A stretch of DNA of 64,000 nt from Schizochytrium sp. TIO01 (lineage: Eukaryota; Sar; Bigyra; Thraustochytrida; Thraustochytriidae): NCBI GenBank assembly GCA_004764695.1, contig SMSO01000035.1, positions 3,973,040 to 4,037,039 of the forward strand, in the 5' to 3' direction. Made by a program: the position numbers and the translations under genes. Within the stretch, counting starts at the first letter, position 1. Every line of letters starts with the position of its first letter. Positions 1-9,702 of this stretch are shown here, one piece after another. The notes beneath the pieces were generated by a model. The model was given only the letters and a program-made list of their open reading frames with translations. It searched no databases and was not told where the DNA came from.

Positions 1-544
1 GTTTAGTTTGGAATTCGCCCTCTTTTGCTCTAAGCTCATCCGCCCGCTCGGCAGTTGCACGAGCTCTCTCTTCAGCATTACGCTGGGCGCGACTTTTCCT
101 GGCAGAAGATGCACCATCCTCCGCGGAGGCATTCTTGCTCTTCTGCTTTCCCTTTTTGCCCTTTTTGCTTTCCTTAGGCGTTGCCTCACCCACTTTTGCA
201 AGAATCTCGTCGTCCACTTCGGGTGACCCAGAAAAGTCTTGCGTGACTGACTCTTCCAGTGTGTTGAGCTTCTTCAGTTGCTCTTTGGTGAGTTCTTTGG
301 GGCCTTCATCCTCTTCGTTGTTGTTCTCATTTTCATCACCAAGCTTGAGCAGTTTTTCGAGAGCTGATGAAAGTTTTTCAAACTCAGCATCTACAAGTTC
401 GCGCTCGACGAGTCCTTCGAGCATCTCTCGGCGATCATCCTCCCCAAGATCACCTGCTTTGAGCACCTCTTCCAGGTACTCGGCGCCGCTTTCGTCTACC
501 TCAGCGTTCCATTTCTTGAGTTCATCCAAAATGATCACGGTCAT
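1..544 (-). CDS. CCDC43-like coiled-coil protein, 3' end cut by the window edge
   Basis: The minus strand is open from an ATG at 544 to the left edge (181 codons), so the C-terminus is missing. The first ~60 residues form a short helical, acidic domain (for example YLEEVL and EMLEGLVERELV). An Asn/Glu-rich linker follows, then a Lys-rich stretch, then a charged coiled coil beginning RKSRAQRNAEERARATAERA. This order (small PWI-like helical domain, acidic linker, basic coiled coil) matches my recollection of the CCDC43 family, a conserved eukaryotic protein of unclear function. The resemblance is in layout and spacing, not in a diagnostic motif. The start is the first ATG below an in-frame TGA that lies inside the 13-bp repeat just upstream. 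A plus-strand open frame over the same bases is Ser-rich antisense. Confidence 0.5.
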   Translation of the reverse strand, partial: MTVIILDELKKWNAEVDESGAEYLEEVLKAGDLGEDDRREMLEGLVERELVDAEFEKLSSALEKLLKLGDENENNNEEDEGPKELTKEQLKKLNTLEESVTQDFSGSPEVDDEILAKVGEATPKESKKGKKGKQKSKNASAEDGASSARKSRAQRNAEERARATAERADELRAKEGEFQTK

Positions 545-569
545 GGTCTTTCCTGTTCCTCGCCCAAGT

Positions 570-621
570 CTCAAATCAGAAGCTCAAATCAGAAGCTCAA
601 ATCAGAAGCTCAAATCAGAAG
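570..621. repeat. 4 x 13-bp direct tandem repeat
   Basis: Four perfect head-to-tail copies of CTCAAATCAGAAG lie about 25 bp upstream of the ATG of the minus-strand gene, in its presumed 5' leader. Confidence 0.9.
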
Positions 622-1119
622 CTTCTAAGCCGGAATCGTAGCCTCTTGGGCAACTTCTTGGGGCGTTTTTTGGTTAGTTCTCAGGTCAGGTCCCCTGGCC
701 TCTCAAGCAATCGTCAGCCCCCTCCAAGTTTCGCAGAACTCCGACCCAACACGTATTCGACTCAGCGCGCAACCTGAGGCCCCTCGAATCGACGGCCTCC
801 AGCGAGGTATCCCAGCCCAGCAGCGAGCGTCAGCGCAGGTCTTGCGAGTATTCACGATTTGCTCTCGCCTGGAGCCCAATCCCGCTCGCTCAAAGCACGG
901 GTCCGGAACGATATTTTAGTACACAGCCTTTGATTTTCGGACACGCACGGATACAGATCTTTTCGGACAGTGAGTACCAGTTCTGGAGACCTATGCACCT
1001 ATGGCTACGTTTTTCAGTATGCTTTCAGAGTGTCAAGTTCCAAACAAGGGTGTTCTGTTTCCAGAAGCGGCGCGGAACGCTCGTGCCTCGCAAACCCTAA
1101 CAGGTATTTATTTATTATT
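622..1119. other. Intergenic, no gene recognised
   Basis: This is presumed promoter and leader sequence of the minus-strand gene, followed by spacer. A weak plus-strand frame opens at 970 but shows no recognisable domain until about 1120. At 1100-1120 there is a GTATTT...TTTACAG stretch that resembles a very short intron next to the TPR remnant. Confidence 0.5.
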
Positions 1120-2117
1120 TACAGTGGAGCAAGTATAGAGGTCTACGAATTACTCACAGAGACACACGGAGAAAACCACTCGCTTTCAATCGAAGCACGT
1201 TGTGCGCTGGGCCGATCAAAACACCACATGGGACATTTTGATGAAGCAATACTCACTCGCCTTGTGGGCTGCAGAGAACTTACTTAAAGAGCTCCAGGTC
1301 GAGGAAGCTCCGCTGCAAATACGCTTGACAGAACTTGCTGAGATCTACCTTTTTTATCGCAGGATTTGAGGATGTAGATTTGCTGGTGGGCCAGGCGATG
1401 GAAATCTTGAGCCAAATTGAACAGGAGAACGAGCTAGGTAAGGCAAGATGTGTCTTAATCTCGTCCAATCTTCTTAGAGACCGAGGTTGACATGAAGAAT
1501 CTCCCACCGCCTGGCTCAAGGGGTTCTGGAACTTGTTAGTCTGTATACGTCTCCGACTTCGGCTTTGCGTTTGGAGCCTATGGTGCAGATAGCAACTGCA
1601 AAACGCGGCCTCTTTAAGCATGGAGCTGCATTAAAGGTTTCCGAAAGTGCCCAAGAAATCGTGAATTCTTCGATAGGAGAAACACACCCAGACTCATTTA
1701 GGAATTTGGATGCATTTAGGCCAAGTACTCAGCCGGAGAGAATTTAACTCAAAGTTAAAAGCTATGCAAATACTTCGGGACCTTCGGCAGAACAGTCTTA
1801 TCACCTTTTCTACCTTGCACCCGCGGTTTCAATTGGCCGCTGCGTGCTTAGCATAAAGCACGAAGGGTTTGGCAGAACTTCTTGGCATAATTCATTACTT
1901 TGAGGAACTTCTTGGCGCAAACCACTATCGCGTTACCCATTTTCGTTCATTATATGCCAACATGCTACCAGACCCAAGATCTTCCATTGGAGAGAATTTT
2001 CAAGCTTTGGCAATCTACGAAAAGTATTTCCCTGGAGCTACGTACCCCCTCCTTCCATTGGAGTTATCATGTTTAATATCGCGCATCCATACGATCGCCT
2101 GGCCGCCTTTATGTTGA
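1120..2117 (+). pseudogene. Decayed TPR (kinesin-light-chain-like) gene
   Basis: Several plus-strand segments in shifting frames carry the helical pattern of TPR_10/TPR_12 repeats. Examples are VYELLTETHGENHSLSIEAR and MGHFDEAI (1141-1250), AMEILSQIEQENELGKAR (about 1400-1450), VSESAQEIVNSSIGETHPDSF (about 1640-1700) and ENFQALAIYEKYFPGATYPL (about 1990-2050). The G-E-x-H-P/S-x-S spacing is typical of these repeats. No single frame connects them: at least three frame changes or stops intervene, and splicing would need several tiny introns. I read it as a degenerate gene, although an error-rich or heavily spliced gene cannot be excluded. Its immediate neighbours say nothing about its job. Confidence 0.5.
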
Positions 2118-3995
2118 TGAGCAAGGTAGGTAGGTAGTTAGGACCTTGGAGGAGTGCTATGCACCAGACCACCCAAATATGTAACGCGCATATTTTATTT
2201 TTTTAATCATGACGTGACAAGATATTCAGATTTTGCTCAAAGGCAGACAATGGCAATTAACAATTGAAGTAATATACAGCTACTGCCTAAGCTAACCAAA
2301 CCTTATCTAAGCAAGCTCTCCTGTCCGACACATCCTGTGTATCGGGCTGACATGATCCATTCATCCCCGCCTGTATCCTGACCCGAAACCCCAATAACTC
2401 ATATATCACTCTCATTCTCTTTCTCCGGAGTTCGCCATCCTTGTCAGACTACCTCTGCACACTTCACAGCACAAGCTACTCTGCAATATTAACTAATCAA
2501 GTCGAGCCTTCCATACCCATTAGAAGCACACCTCGTTGCGCATATATAAGATATTGATAATTATATGAATATATTTATATTTCCCTTGCTTTGACGTCTT
2601 CGAAAACAGTACACTATACTTTTCATTACCACGTTTCTTCTCCGTTTCAATACACAGATACTACCTATATCAACATGAACACAACTTCGTCAAAAAAAAA
2701 AAACATCCAGCAGAAACGGGAACACAATTACTATCGGGCTGGAGACGTGCCAAACTTGTAAAAACCTCTGCCAGTATTCATGCTGCCCTTTCATGTTCCA
2801 TGAAAATGTGGTGCTAGAGATAAGTGCTCTACAACAATAGGAAACACGAAATCGAACAAGTATATATTCCCTGTTTCAGTAAACCTATTCCAAAACTTCA
2901 TTTCCATCAACAATAACGTCTCGTATTCTCGAAATCTCCCATAATGGAAAGTCAGCTGTACGCTAGGAACACTCGTAGCTATCTTACCCTTTTCTGCCAC
3001 ATTCCTCTTTTGCCTACTTTGTTAAAAAAAATAAAACTAACTTGAAGTTTTAATTTAAATAAATGAATAAATAAATAATCACGGTAACATTCATAGTTAT
3101 TTTCCCCTCACATTCCCTCAGGCTCTACCCGAGTTTATCTTGATCGCTCACGCACTCACACACCCATACACTCGCTCTCACGCCCACTCCTCCGTCATTC
3201 TTTAGAAACCGACCCTACCTACAAACCAGCTCTACGCAAACAATCGTTCTCACGCGGTGAACCCCCAATCTCATCCAGTTGCCAGCTTCATCTTCGAAGC
3301 ATCTCCCATCTTCTTCTGGACCCTTCCTTCACCTGCTGGGAAAAAAAGACTACCGCCCCCTATATAGTCCTACTGTACTATATTATATAGGCACGGCGAA
3401 GTCAACACCATTGGAATCGGCCTCTCAGCGCGTTGTAAGACTTTCAGGGTGGGTGTGAGGTGTATGCGAAAGCGTGCACAGACAGTCCTTTCCTCCTTTT
3501 CCCTTAGTCAGTGCTATGCTGCCCTATGCGCTGTCGCTGTCGTTGTCTATGCGGTCGCCTGTGCTGCAGAGGCCTCCGATGAGGTGGGCAAAGTATTGGC
3601 AGCGAGAAAGGGGCGCTGTCGATGACATTGGCGGTAGCGCTGGCGGCGTTGATACCGGCGTCTCCGGCACCAGCACCCAGCACCTACCCATATGTATATA
3701 AGTATGTATGCAGCAGCGCCGCAGTGTAGGTCGGTGGGGGTGCTGACAAGGGTGCCCGGTGCTTGGACCACATGGTCGCCAAGTAGGCCACAGACCTGCG
3801 CGCAGAGGAGGACGTGGTCGGATCGGTGCAGGGCACCGACAGTATAGACAGGAGCCTGGACACCTTGGACACGGTGCAGAGTGCTGTGTTGGCTCTGCTG
3901 GATTATATAAAGTTTTTCCGGGTGGTTTATATAATGGACTATATACTATATACATAAGAAAGCAACTCCTAGATGCTGCACTGGCACCACAACCA
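2118..3995. other. AT-rich and simple-repeat intergenic region
   Basis: No coding region recognised. It contains (TAGG)n at about 2125-2140, AT-rich palindromic tracts (2540-2580 and 3900-3957, with several TATATAA strings), and a GC-richer patch at 3520-3900 where open frames run on both strands without any domain signal. Confidence 0.6.
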
Positions 3996-4528
3996 ACGAC
4001 TATGACCAAGTCTTTGGACGGATACGGCTAGTAAATACTTAGTGAAAACAGTAGTAATGTTAAAACTTTTGTGACTGCCCCTTGACGGTATTCGACCAAT
4101 GAATGAATGAATGTGTAGGATATACATTCATTGGTTGTCATATCTCAGTTTCATTTCTAAAAAAATGGCCTTGGCACGCCAACCTCGGCGTGATATTGTT
4201 CATTGTATCGATCGTTAAACGACTATGACCAAGTCTTTGGACGGATACGGCTAGTAAATACTTAGTGAAAATAGTAGTAGTGTTAAAACTTTTGTGACTG
4301 CCCCTTGACGGTATTCTACCAAAGAATGAATGTGTAGGATATACATACATTCATTGGTTGTCATATCTCAGTTTCATTTCTAAAAAATGGCCTTGGCACG
4401 CCAACCTCGGCGATATCGTTCATTGTATCGATCGTTAAACGACGAACGACGAAGTCCCTGGACGGATTCAGCTAGTAAATACTTAGTGAAAATGGTAGTA
4501 ATGTTAAGACTTTTGTGACTGCCCCATT
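3996..4528. repeat. ~222-bp direct tandem repeat, two full copies plus a third partial
   Basis: The block starting CGACTATGACCAAGTCTTTG at 3997 recurs at 4220 (period 223). A diverged third copy is aligned at about 4441-4528 (period about 221). Each full unit contains CCAATGAATG/CATTCATTGG inverted arms around a short loop, then TTTCATTTCTAAAAAA, then GGCCTTGGCACGCCAACCTC. The third copy breaks off where the shorter repeat begins. Confidence 0.9.
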
Positions 4529-4741
4529 GACGGTATATTCTGATTGGTGTAAACCAACGATGTTAGGTACGTGTATCTCAGTTTCATTTCCGGAAAAAAT
4601 GGACGGTATTCTGATTGGTGTAAACCAACGATGTTAGGTATGTATATCTTAGTTTCATTTCCGGAAAAATGGACGGTATTCTGATTGGTGTAAACTAAAG
4701 ATGTCAGGGATGTATATCTTAGTTTCATTTCCGGAAAAAAT
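4529..4741. repeat. 70-73-bp direct tandem repeat, three copies
   Basis: Units beginning GACGGTATTCTGATTGGTG start at 4529, 4602 and 4672 (periods 73 and 70). Each ends in TCAGTTTCATTTCCGGAAAA or a close variant. The CAGTTTCATTTC motif is shared with the longer units upstream, so the short repeat seems to be a collapsed derivative. Minus-strand open frames here are by-products of the repeat. Confidence 0.9.
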
Positions 4742-4827
4742 AGCCAAGTCCAAGGTTGGCTATAACTAGTCGATACCCAGTGGAAATACTAATGATTTTA
4801 GAAATGCCATGAAGCATTCGGCCGCAC

Positions 4828-5090
4828 ATGGCTATACTGCTGTCCGCTGGGGGCACGTACAGACCGAAGGAGGGGTCTTCTACGTCAGAATCAGTCGCTT
4901 GGTCAAGACGGTATCGAGCAGAGGTCAAGACAGCGATCGATACTCAGGAGCTTTTTTCCTACAGACAAGACTTACTTGATCTGATTTGCCAAGGGGAGAA
5001 CAAGGAACTAGGAACTTTTTAAAGAGCGAATCAAGTATCTTGAAGATCCCAAACAGGCTTTGAAGTTTGGTCTCTTGCCGTGTGGTGAGT
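4828..5090 (+). pseudogene. Small gene remnant interrupted by a 7-bp duplication
   Basis: An ATG at 4828 opens a hydrophilic, helical-looking frame (about 64 codons; contains SRRYRAEVKTAIDTQELF and YRQDLLDLICQGENKEL) that stops at 5020. Directly at the break the DNA reads GGAACTAGGAACTTTTT. The 7-bp step AGGAACT is duplicated, and ignoring one copy makes the frame run on into FKERIKYLEDPKQALKFGLL, up to a GTGAGT splice-donor-like sequence at about 5089. I do not recognise the family. A 7-bp tandem duplication as the inactivating event is the simplest reading. Alternatively the 64-residue frame is chance. Confidence 0.35.
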
Positions 5091-5190
5091 GTGGTTGCGG
5101 GCGGAGTGCTCATTATTATAAGTCTATTCTTCATTGAAATACATATGTAGTTCACCGGGGCGCATATGTACAAAGGAGTCGTCCACAGTG

Positions 5191-5610
5191 CTAGAGCGAG
5201 ACTCCGGGTTCACAAGACTCGACACTGGTTTCGTCGAACTCCACATCTTCTTCCTGGTGGGTGGGGCAGTGGTCGTGTGTTGAGCTGTCTATTACGAAAA
5301 GACCTAAGCTGGAACTCTGTCGGTAGCGCTTCGAGCTCCTCGTATCTTCAAGCTCATTAACGTTCCTTTTGCAACGACCACGGCGATTAACGTCTCCAGG
5401 GCTGCAAGCTGCAGAAGCACCTGCAGCAGCAGAGGCAGCAGCAGGGCTGGAAGGTCCGCCGGCGAGAGCCTTCGCACCGTCCATGGGAGCAGGCAGGTGG
5501 TCCATGGAGTCCTCACAGCTCTCGTCGCAGTACACGGCCAACTAGTTGGCCACCTTTTGCAGGTCCTTGTGCGTGTGCACGTGCACTTTCCCCAGACGGG
5601 ACAGCGTAGA
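5191..5610 (-). pseudogene. Possible broken gene, Ala/Ser-rich, in-frame TAG
   Basis: On the minus strand a frame with coding-like composition reads LGKVHVHTHKDLQKVAN, then a TAG, then LAVYCDESCEDSMDHLPAP, followed by an Ala-rich stretch, a basic patch (RRGRCKR, KRYRQ) and an acidic tail, ending at 5191. The first ATG after the stop is at 5505 (104 codons). Text on both sides of the TAG looks continuous, suggesting a nonsense change or a non-coding coincidence. Family not recognised. Confidence 0.22.
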
Positions 5611-5814
5611 GGGCGAGAAAGAGACAAAGGATGAGAGGAGGGCTGAGTAGGAGAACAATGACGGCCACGGGAGGAAAGGAGACGAGGCAGAAGAAGCAAG
5701 CAAGCAATGAGGGGATAGTACAGTAATAGACTAAGGTAAAGAGAAACAGGCTTTGTTCGATACGAAGCCAGAGAGGTGCAGTGTTGAGTAATAGAATAGT
5801 AGAAGTTGGGCAGC

Positions 5815-5818
<4 letters not shown>

Positions 5819-5857
<39 letters not shown>

Positions 5858-5860
5858 GGG
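5819..5860. repeat. (AG)n microsatellite
   Basis: An uninterrupted AG dinucleotide run, followed by AGGG-interrupted copies. Confidence 0.95.
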
Positions 5861-7556
5861 CGCACGTGCAGGAGGCAACGCGAGGGAGGATTGCGAACAG
5901 GTTGAGGATTGAGAGCGCAGCGGCGGAGCTGACGGAGAGGAGGGCTTGATGACTATGTGATTGGATCGCTTGGTCTGCCCTGGCTGGGAGCTAGATAGTA
6001 GGTTGCGAGATGACGCCTGACAGGCTGAGCGCGCTAATGTGAAGAGCGCGTTCGCCGCCGCGGTTAGGGGAGCCTTGCTCACGTGCTGCTCCTTGAGGTT
6101 GACTGGGACCTCGCTATTAACTGATTGATTGATTGATTGCTTGCCTCACCTCCTTCGCTGAGCTTCGTGGGAGACCTAGATGAATATGTAGATAGTGCTA
6201 TATACTATGTATTAATAGGCAGGTATCTGGGTCCAGTAATAATGGTATGGCTCCTGTTGCTAATTTCCAAGCAGGTGTGGGAGTCTAAGAGGAGGCTTTC
6301 TTCCTCTTAGCATTTTTTTCTTCTTTTTTTTTCTCCCTTCAAGTTTCATTATAGTTATTAATTCTTAATAAGTTATTAATTCTCAATCAATGATAGTGAT
6401 AACGATGAGGATGATAGTGATGCCGATGATGACAATAATGAAGGACAGTCTTTACAGTTTTACTCTGAAGGATGGTGCTTAAAAAGCGACTATAGGTCTC
6501 TTTCCCTTTTCGTTTTTAAGAAGCTCTTATAGAATACGGGAGAGCCTACAATCTCTCTTTATAAGAAACTAAACATTTCCTTTTCTTTTTTCAAATTAAG
6601 TTTGAATATTTTTAAAAAAAAATATAAAAAATTTCAATTGGAAGAGTCGCCGTTTTCATTCCTAGTCAAATCTTTCCCTTTTCTCCTTTCTCTCGGCCTT
6701 CGAGAAAAAAGATACACTGTGTCCCTGTTTATCCCAAGTTGAGAGCGAGGGAGCCTGGAGTAGATGGTTGGTTGAATGAAAACATCGATATCACCTTGAA
6801 TGAAGGCCATTGAATGATTGGATGGCTGTCAACGATAGTAAAACCTATATAAAATATTATACAATTAGCATCATTTGAATTGAACTTGTAGCTATAGTTT
6901 AAATCAAAATATTAAGTCGAACTAAAGCACAAAAAGAAACATCTTATTGCTACTGTTCTTCTTTTTCTTTCACTTAACCTTATTGCTAATGTTCTTTTCA
7001 AACTTTATGTTCTTCTTAAACTTTATGTGTTCTACTTACGGAGTACCCTCACTACTAGAAATCATGAATGCTCACATAGTTCTTACGTTGTTATTACGGA
7101 ATAGATCAAATTTAGGAACCATGATCGAAGGTTATTCTCGTCCCAATGGACAGCTACAGTGTCATTCCAAATAATTATCGTCGATTTCTCCTTTTGATAA
7201 TCAATTTTGTTCATTTACTGTGAATGTAGTCTAACCCAACTATCCAACTGGTCTATACATTTAATTGTATTTGAAACTAAAGCGCGCACTTCAGATCGTG
7301 GGGTTGCCCCACCCGACGACTATCAATATTCAAATGTAGACAAATACCAAGATGAACATTATTGCAAGTTAGCGTGAGGCGATCACCAAGAGATAGCGTA
7401 GGTAGAGAGATGAAGGAAAAGAATAGTTAGCATTAACATTCAGGAACTGTTGACAAGTTCTTCATTGTCTGTAGGGTTAGGGTTTTGGCTTGTGTACATC
7501 CTACGTGGGTGTCCCCATATACACCAGAGTGCACACCTAGCTGTTATACTTCAATA
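5861..7556. other. Intergenic, AT-rich, nothing recognised
   Basis: Long A/T homopolymers and short simple repeats, including (ATTG)n at about 6118-6139 and ATG/GAT-rich DNA at 6395-6445. The few open frames are low-complexity. A single TAGGGTTAGGG occurs near 7473. Confidence 0.6.
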
Positions 7557-7690
7557 GGCTCGTCTGCCATGCTGACAAAAAAAAGAGCAAAAAACTCGCG
7601 CTTAGAACGACTAGGAATCAATATGGGAGACTCATTGGTGTTCTAGAACAGTGTTCTCAAGGGTGTTCTGGAACGGTGTTCTGTTCTTAG
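7557..7690 (-). repeat. Dispersed repeat D (TE-derived, inverted relative to copies A and C)
   Basis: The first ~45 bp (GGCTCGTCTGCCATGCTGAC, an A-run, then ACTCGCG) are the reverse complement of the inner edge of repeat A at 9585-9630. The rest (from AGAGCAAAAAACTCGCGCTT) is related to repeat E at 13162-13245. It lies just beyond the 3' end of the transposon-type gene and may be one edge of that element. Confidence 0.65.
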
Positions 7691-7695
7691 TTCTT
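7639..7695. promoter_or_regulatory. Cluster of GTTCTnGAAC / AGAACAnTGTTCT palindromes
   Basis: GTTCTAGAAC (7640-7649) and GTTCTGGAAC (7665-7674) are near-perfect palindromes with the nTTCnnGAAn geometry of heat-shock-factor sites. AGAACAGTGTTCT (7645-7657) overlaps the first. A sister copy at 13211-13240 (repeat E) keeps TCTGGAAC and AGAACAATGTTCT. A function as a factor-binding site is inference; the palindromes are directly visible. Confidence 0.4.
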
Positions 7696-7712
7696 ATATA
7701 TTATATGAGAGT

Positions 7713-9093
7713 CTAGCTAACAGTAACGGCGACTTGACTTGAAAACTCAGTCGCTGAAATCTGAGGCGCTTGAGCTTGACTTTGACTTGACATTGCTTGG
7801 TTGGGATTTTTGATCGCATCTAGGATTAACTTTAAATGAGTAGACCCCCTTGGGCCATATTTGCCTGCCCAAAAGACCTGTAAATATGAAATATTGTAAA
7901 AGATTCCACGAATAATGTCCATCGTAAATGCCCTACGATAAAAACTTCATTCATATGTTCATCTTGAATTTCCTTGTGAGCAACTTCTTCAGCTACGTCT
8001 CTACGCCATAAAGTATAGATTAGAGTAGATACGTGATATCCGCAATCCACACCGTTTTTTTGGTTGCCTCGCCTAATCTCGATCTCCCAGTCTTCAGCTC
8101 CAAAAAGACGGATGGCATCGCCAAATACTTTCATCACGTGGCTCGGTTTGTGCAAGGTACTTAATGGGTCGTAAAAGACAACACGCGCTTGCCTTTGATT
8201 AAAATAAAGAAGCTGCCAATGACTTCCTGTACAAAACGGTAGCATAACATATTCAATGACATCTGGAATATAGATCGACCTCGCTGAGGAGCTGTCCTTT
8301 TGAAAATGGCCTCTTGGTGTGGCATTTGCAATCGCATTGCATACAGACGATATAAATAATGGTTCCGTACCTGAGCCTCATTGAAAGCTTCTGCAGCCCA
8401 TGCGGGACTTTTCAACCACAATTGGCTGAGACGTTGGCTAACCTCTGTTTCAATCCCGTGGCGTGGGGTCAAGGTCAGGCCAAATCGTATCCGTACGTCA
8501 GCAGGGCACAAACGAAGAACATCTTCACTTGTGTTACGAAACTCTTTATTGCACTTTTTACATTTATACTTTCGAGCCACGAGAAACCAATTTCCAGTCG
8601 CACTAGCAATCTCTCGGTAATTTGGTGCCCAGAAGCCATCGTCACCAGAGACACTGACAAGAGGTTCACCCAAATGCGCTTTTTGGTTGCAGTATGGACA
8701 TGGCATGCGATTGTTCTTCGACGCATACATTTTTGCTGGATGCCATAACCCAACGCTGCGCTGGTGAAAGTACTCTGGTGCAATTTGTTGACCTCTTTTT
8801 ACTTTCGGCAGTTTGGGTTTCTGGAGCCAAGTGATTGTCCCATCAGGAACAATGTCGTGCAGGGACTGGCATGTTTTGATATCCATTTTATCAAGTGTGT
8901 CTTTGCAGCTGTCGATAAATTTTTGTTGGATTAAGGTGATCGTAGTCTCGCGCTTCTCCTCATCTACATTAGCGCTTTCATTTAAGCCTTCCAGATCCTT
9001 TCTGATATCCTCATGACTTAAGGATTCCTGATCATTGTCCCCGAGAGTGGCTGTCGCCTGGCGAAGCTTGCAACGTGATGAAAATTGCATCAT
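7713..9093 (-). CDS. Transposon-type protein: zinc ribbon plus Ulp1/C48 cysteine peptidase
   Basis: The ATG is at 9093. The N-terminal part has an acidic helical region, then a zinc ribbon with CPYC and CKKC pairs spaced about 45 residues apart. This resembles the DUF6729-type domain of eukaryotic transposon proteins, including a following FGLTLTPRHGIETEVS segment. The second part is a C48/Ulp1 peptidase: GSHWQLLYF gives the catalytic His, FYDPL the acidic residue, and QKNGVDCGYHV the oxyanion Gln and nucleophile Cys. Frames join if two introns are removed: 8297-8370 (donor CAG/GTACGG, acceptor CAAAAG) and 7878-7936 (donor GTAGGG, acceptor TTTACAG). Both are phase 0 and give about 415 aa. The second intron is convincing; the first could instead be a frameshift. 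TAG is the stop. Ulp1 peptidases are common passengers of KDZ and Mutator-type elements. No DDE nuclease is visible here. Confidence 0.6.
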
Positions 9094-9319
9094 TTTCGTG
9101 TTTGATGTTTACCTCGTTGTTGAGTTTCGCTACCTCAAAGTATCATTTAATATGCCCTGATCATCCAGTGAATATTTCCGAGTCTCTTTGCACATGTATT
9201 CGAGCCCAAGGAATACTAGCTTAACCACCATCAAAGTCCAGTATTAAATTGCATCAGTGAAATGTCGGCATAGTATTGATTGAGGTAGATGTGCCAGTTT
9301 ACCAGAAATATGTAACATC

Positions 9320-9630
9320 CTTGTGAGGAGACCCAGTGGTGATACACTTAGTTATTTTCAGTGGAATTAGAGGAAGACTATCACTGAGTGTTCTTGCTAA
9401 AACCAGTAACAAAATTCATAAAGAGTTTTAAATTAAAAGCTAAATGTCATGCCGCGTCCCACAGTCAAAGCCATTTATATTATAAAATGCATATAAAAAA
9501 ACTCGCCAACACAATGATTTTGTGAGGAAAAGTAGAATTTCCCCCCATATTTTCGCCTGTTCTCTCCTATGTTCTCTCCCCCCCCCCGCGAGTTTTTTTT
9601 TGAGCTCACGTCAGCATGGCAGATGAGCCC
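9320..9630 (+). repeat. Dispersed repeat copy A
   Basis: Starts CTTGTGAGGAGACCCAGTGG. It passes through AACCAGTAACAAAATTCATA and AAACTCGCCAACACAATG and ends in a C-run, GCGAG, a T-run and GTCAGCATGGCAGATGAG. Copies B (inverted) and C (direct) share all main blocks. Confidence 0.9.
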
Positions 9631-9702
9631 TTCAATAAACATATTTAATGATTGACGATATTAAGAGGTTCTATCAAATGAAAACATATGCCTAAGTTTC
9701 CA

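Noticed and set aside
135-641. Ser-rich plus-strand frame of 168 codons
   Set aside because: Antisense of the CCDC43-like gene and the 13-bp repeat; the minus frame has a clear domain layout.
7470-7490. Interstitial telomere-like TAGGGTTAGGG
   Set aside because: Only about two units; expected by chance.
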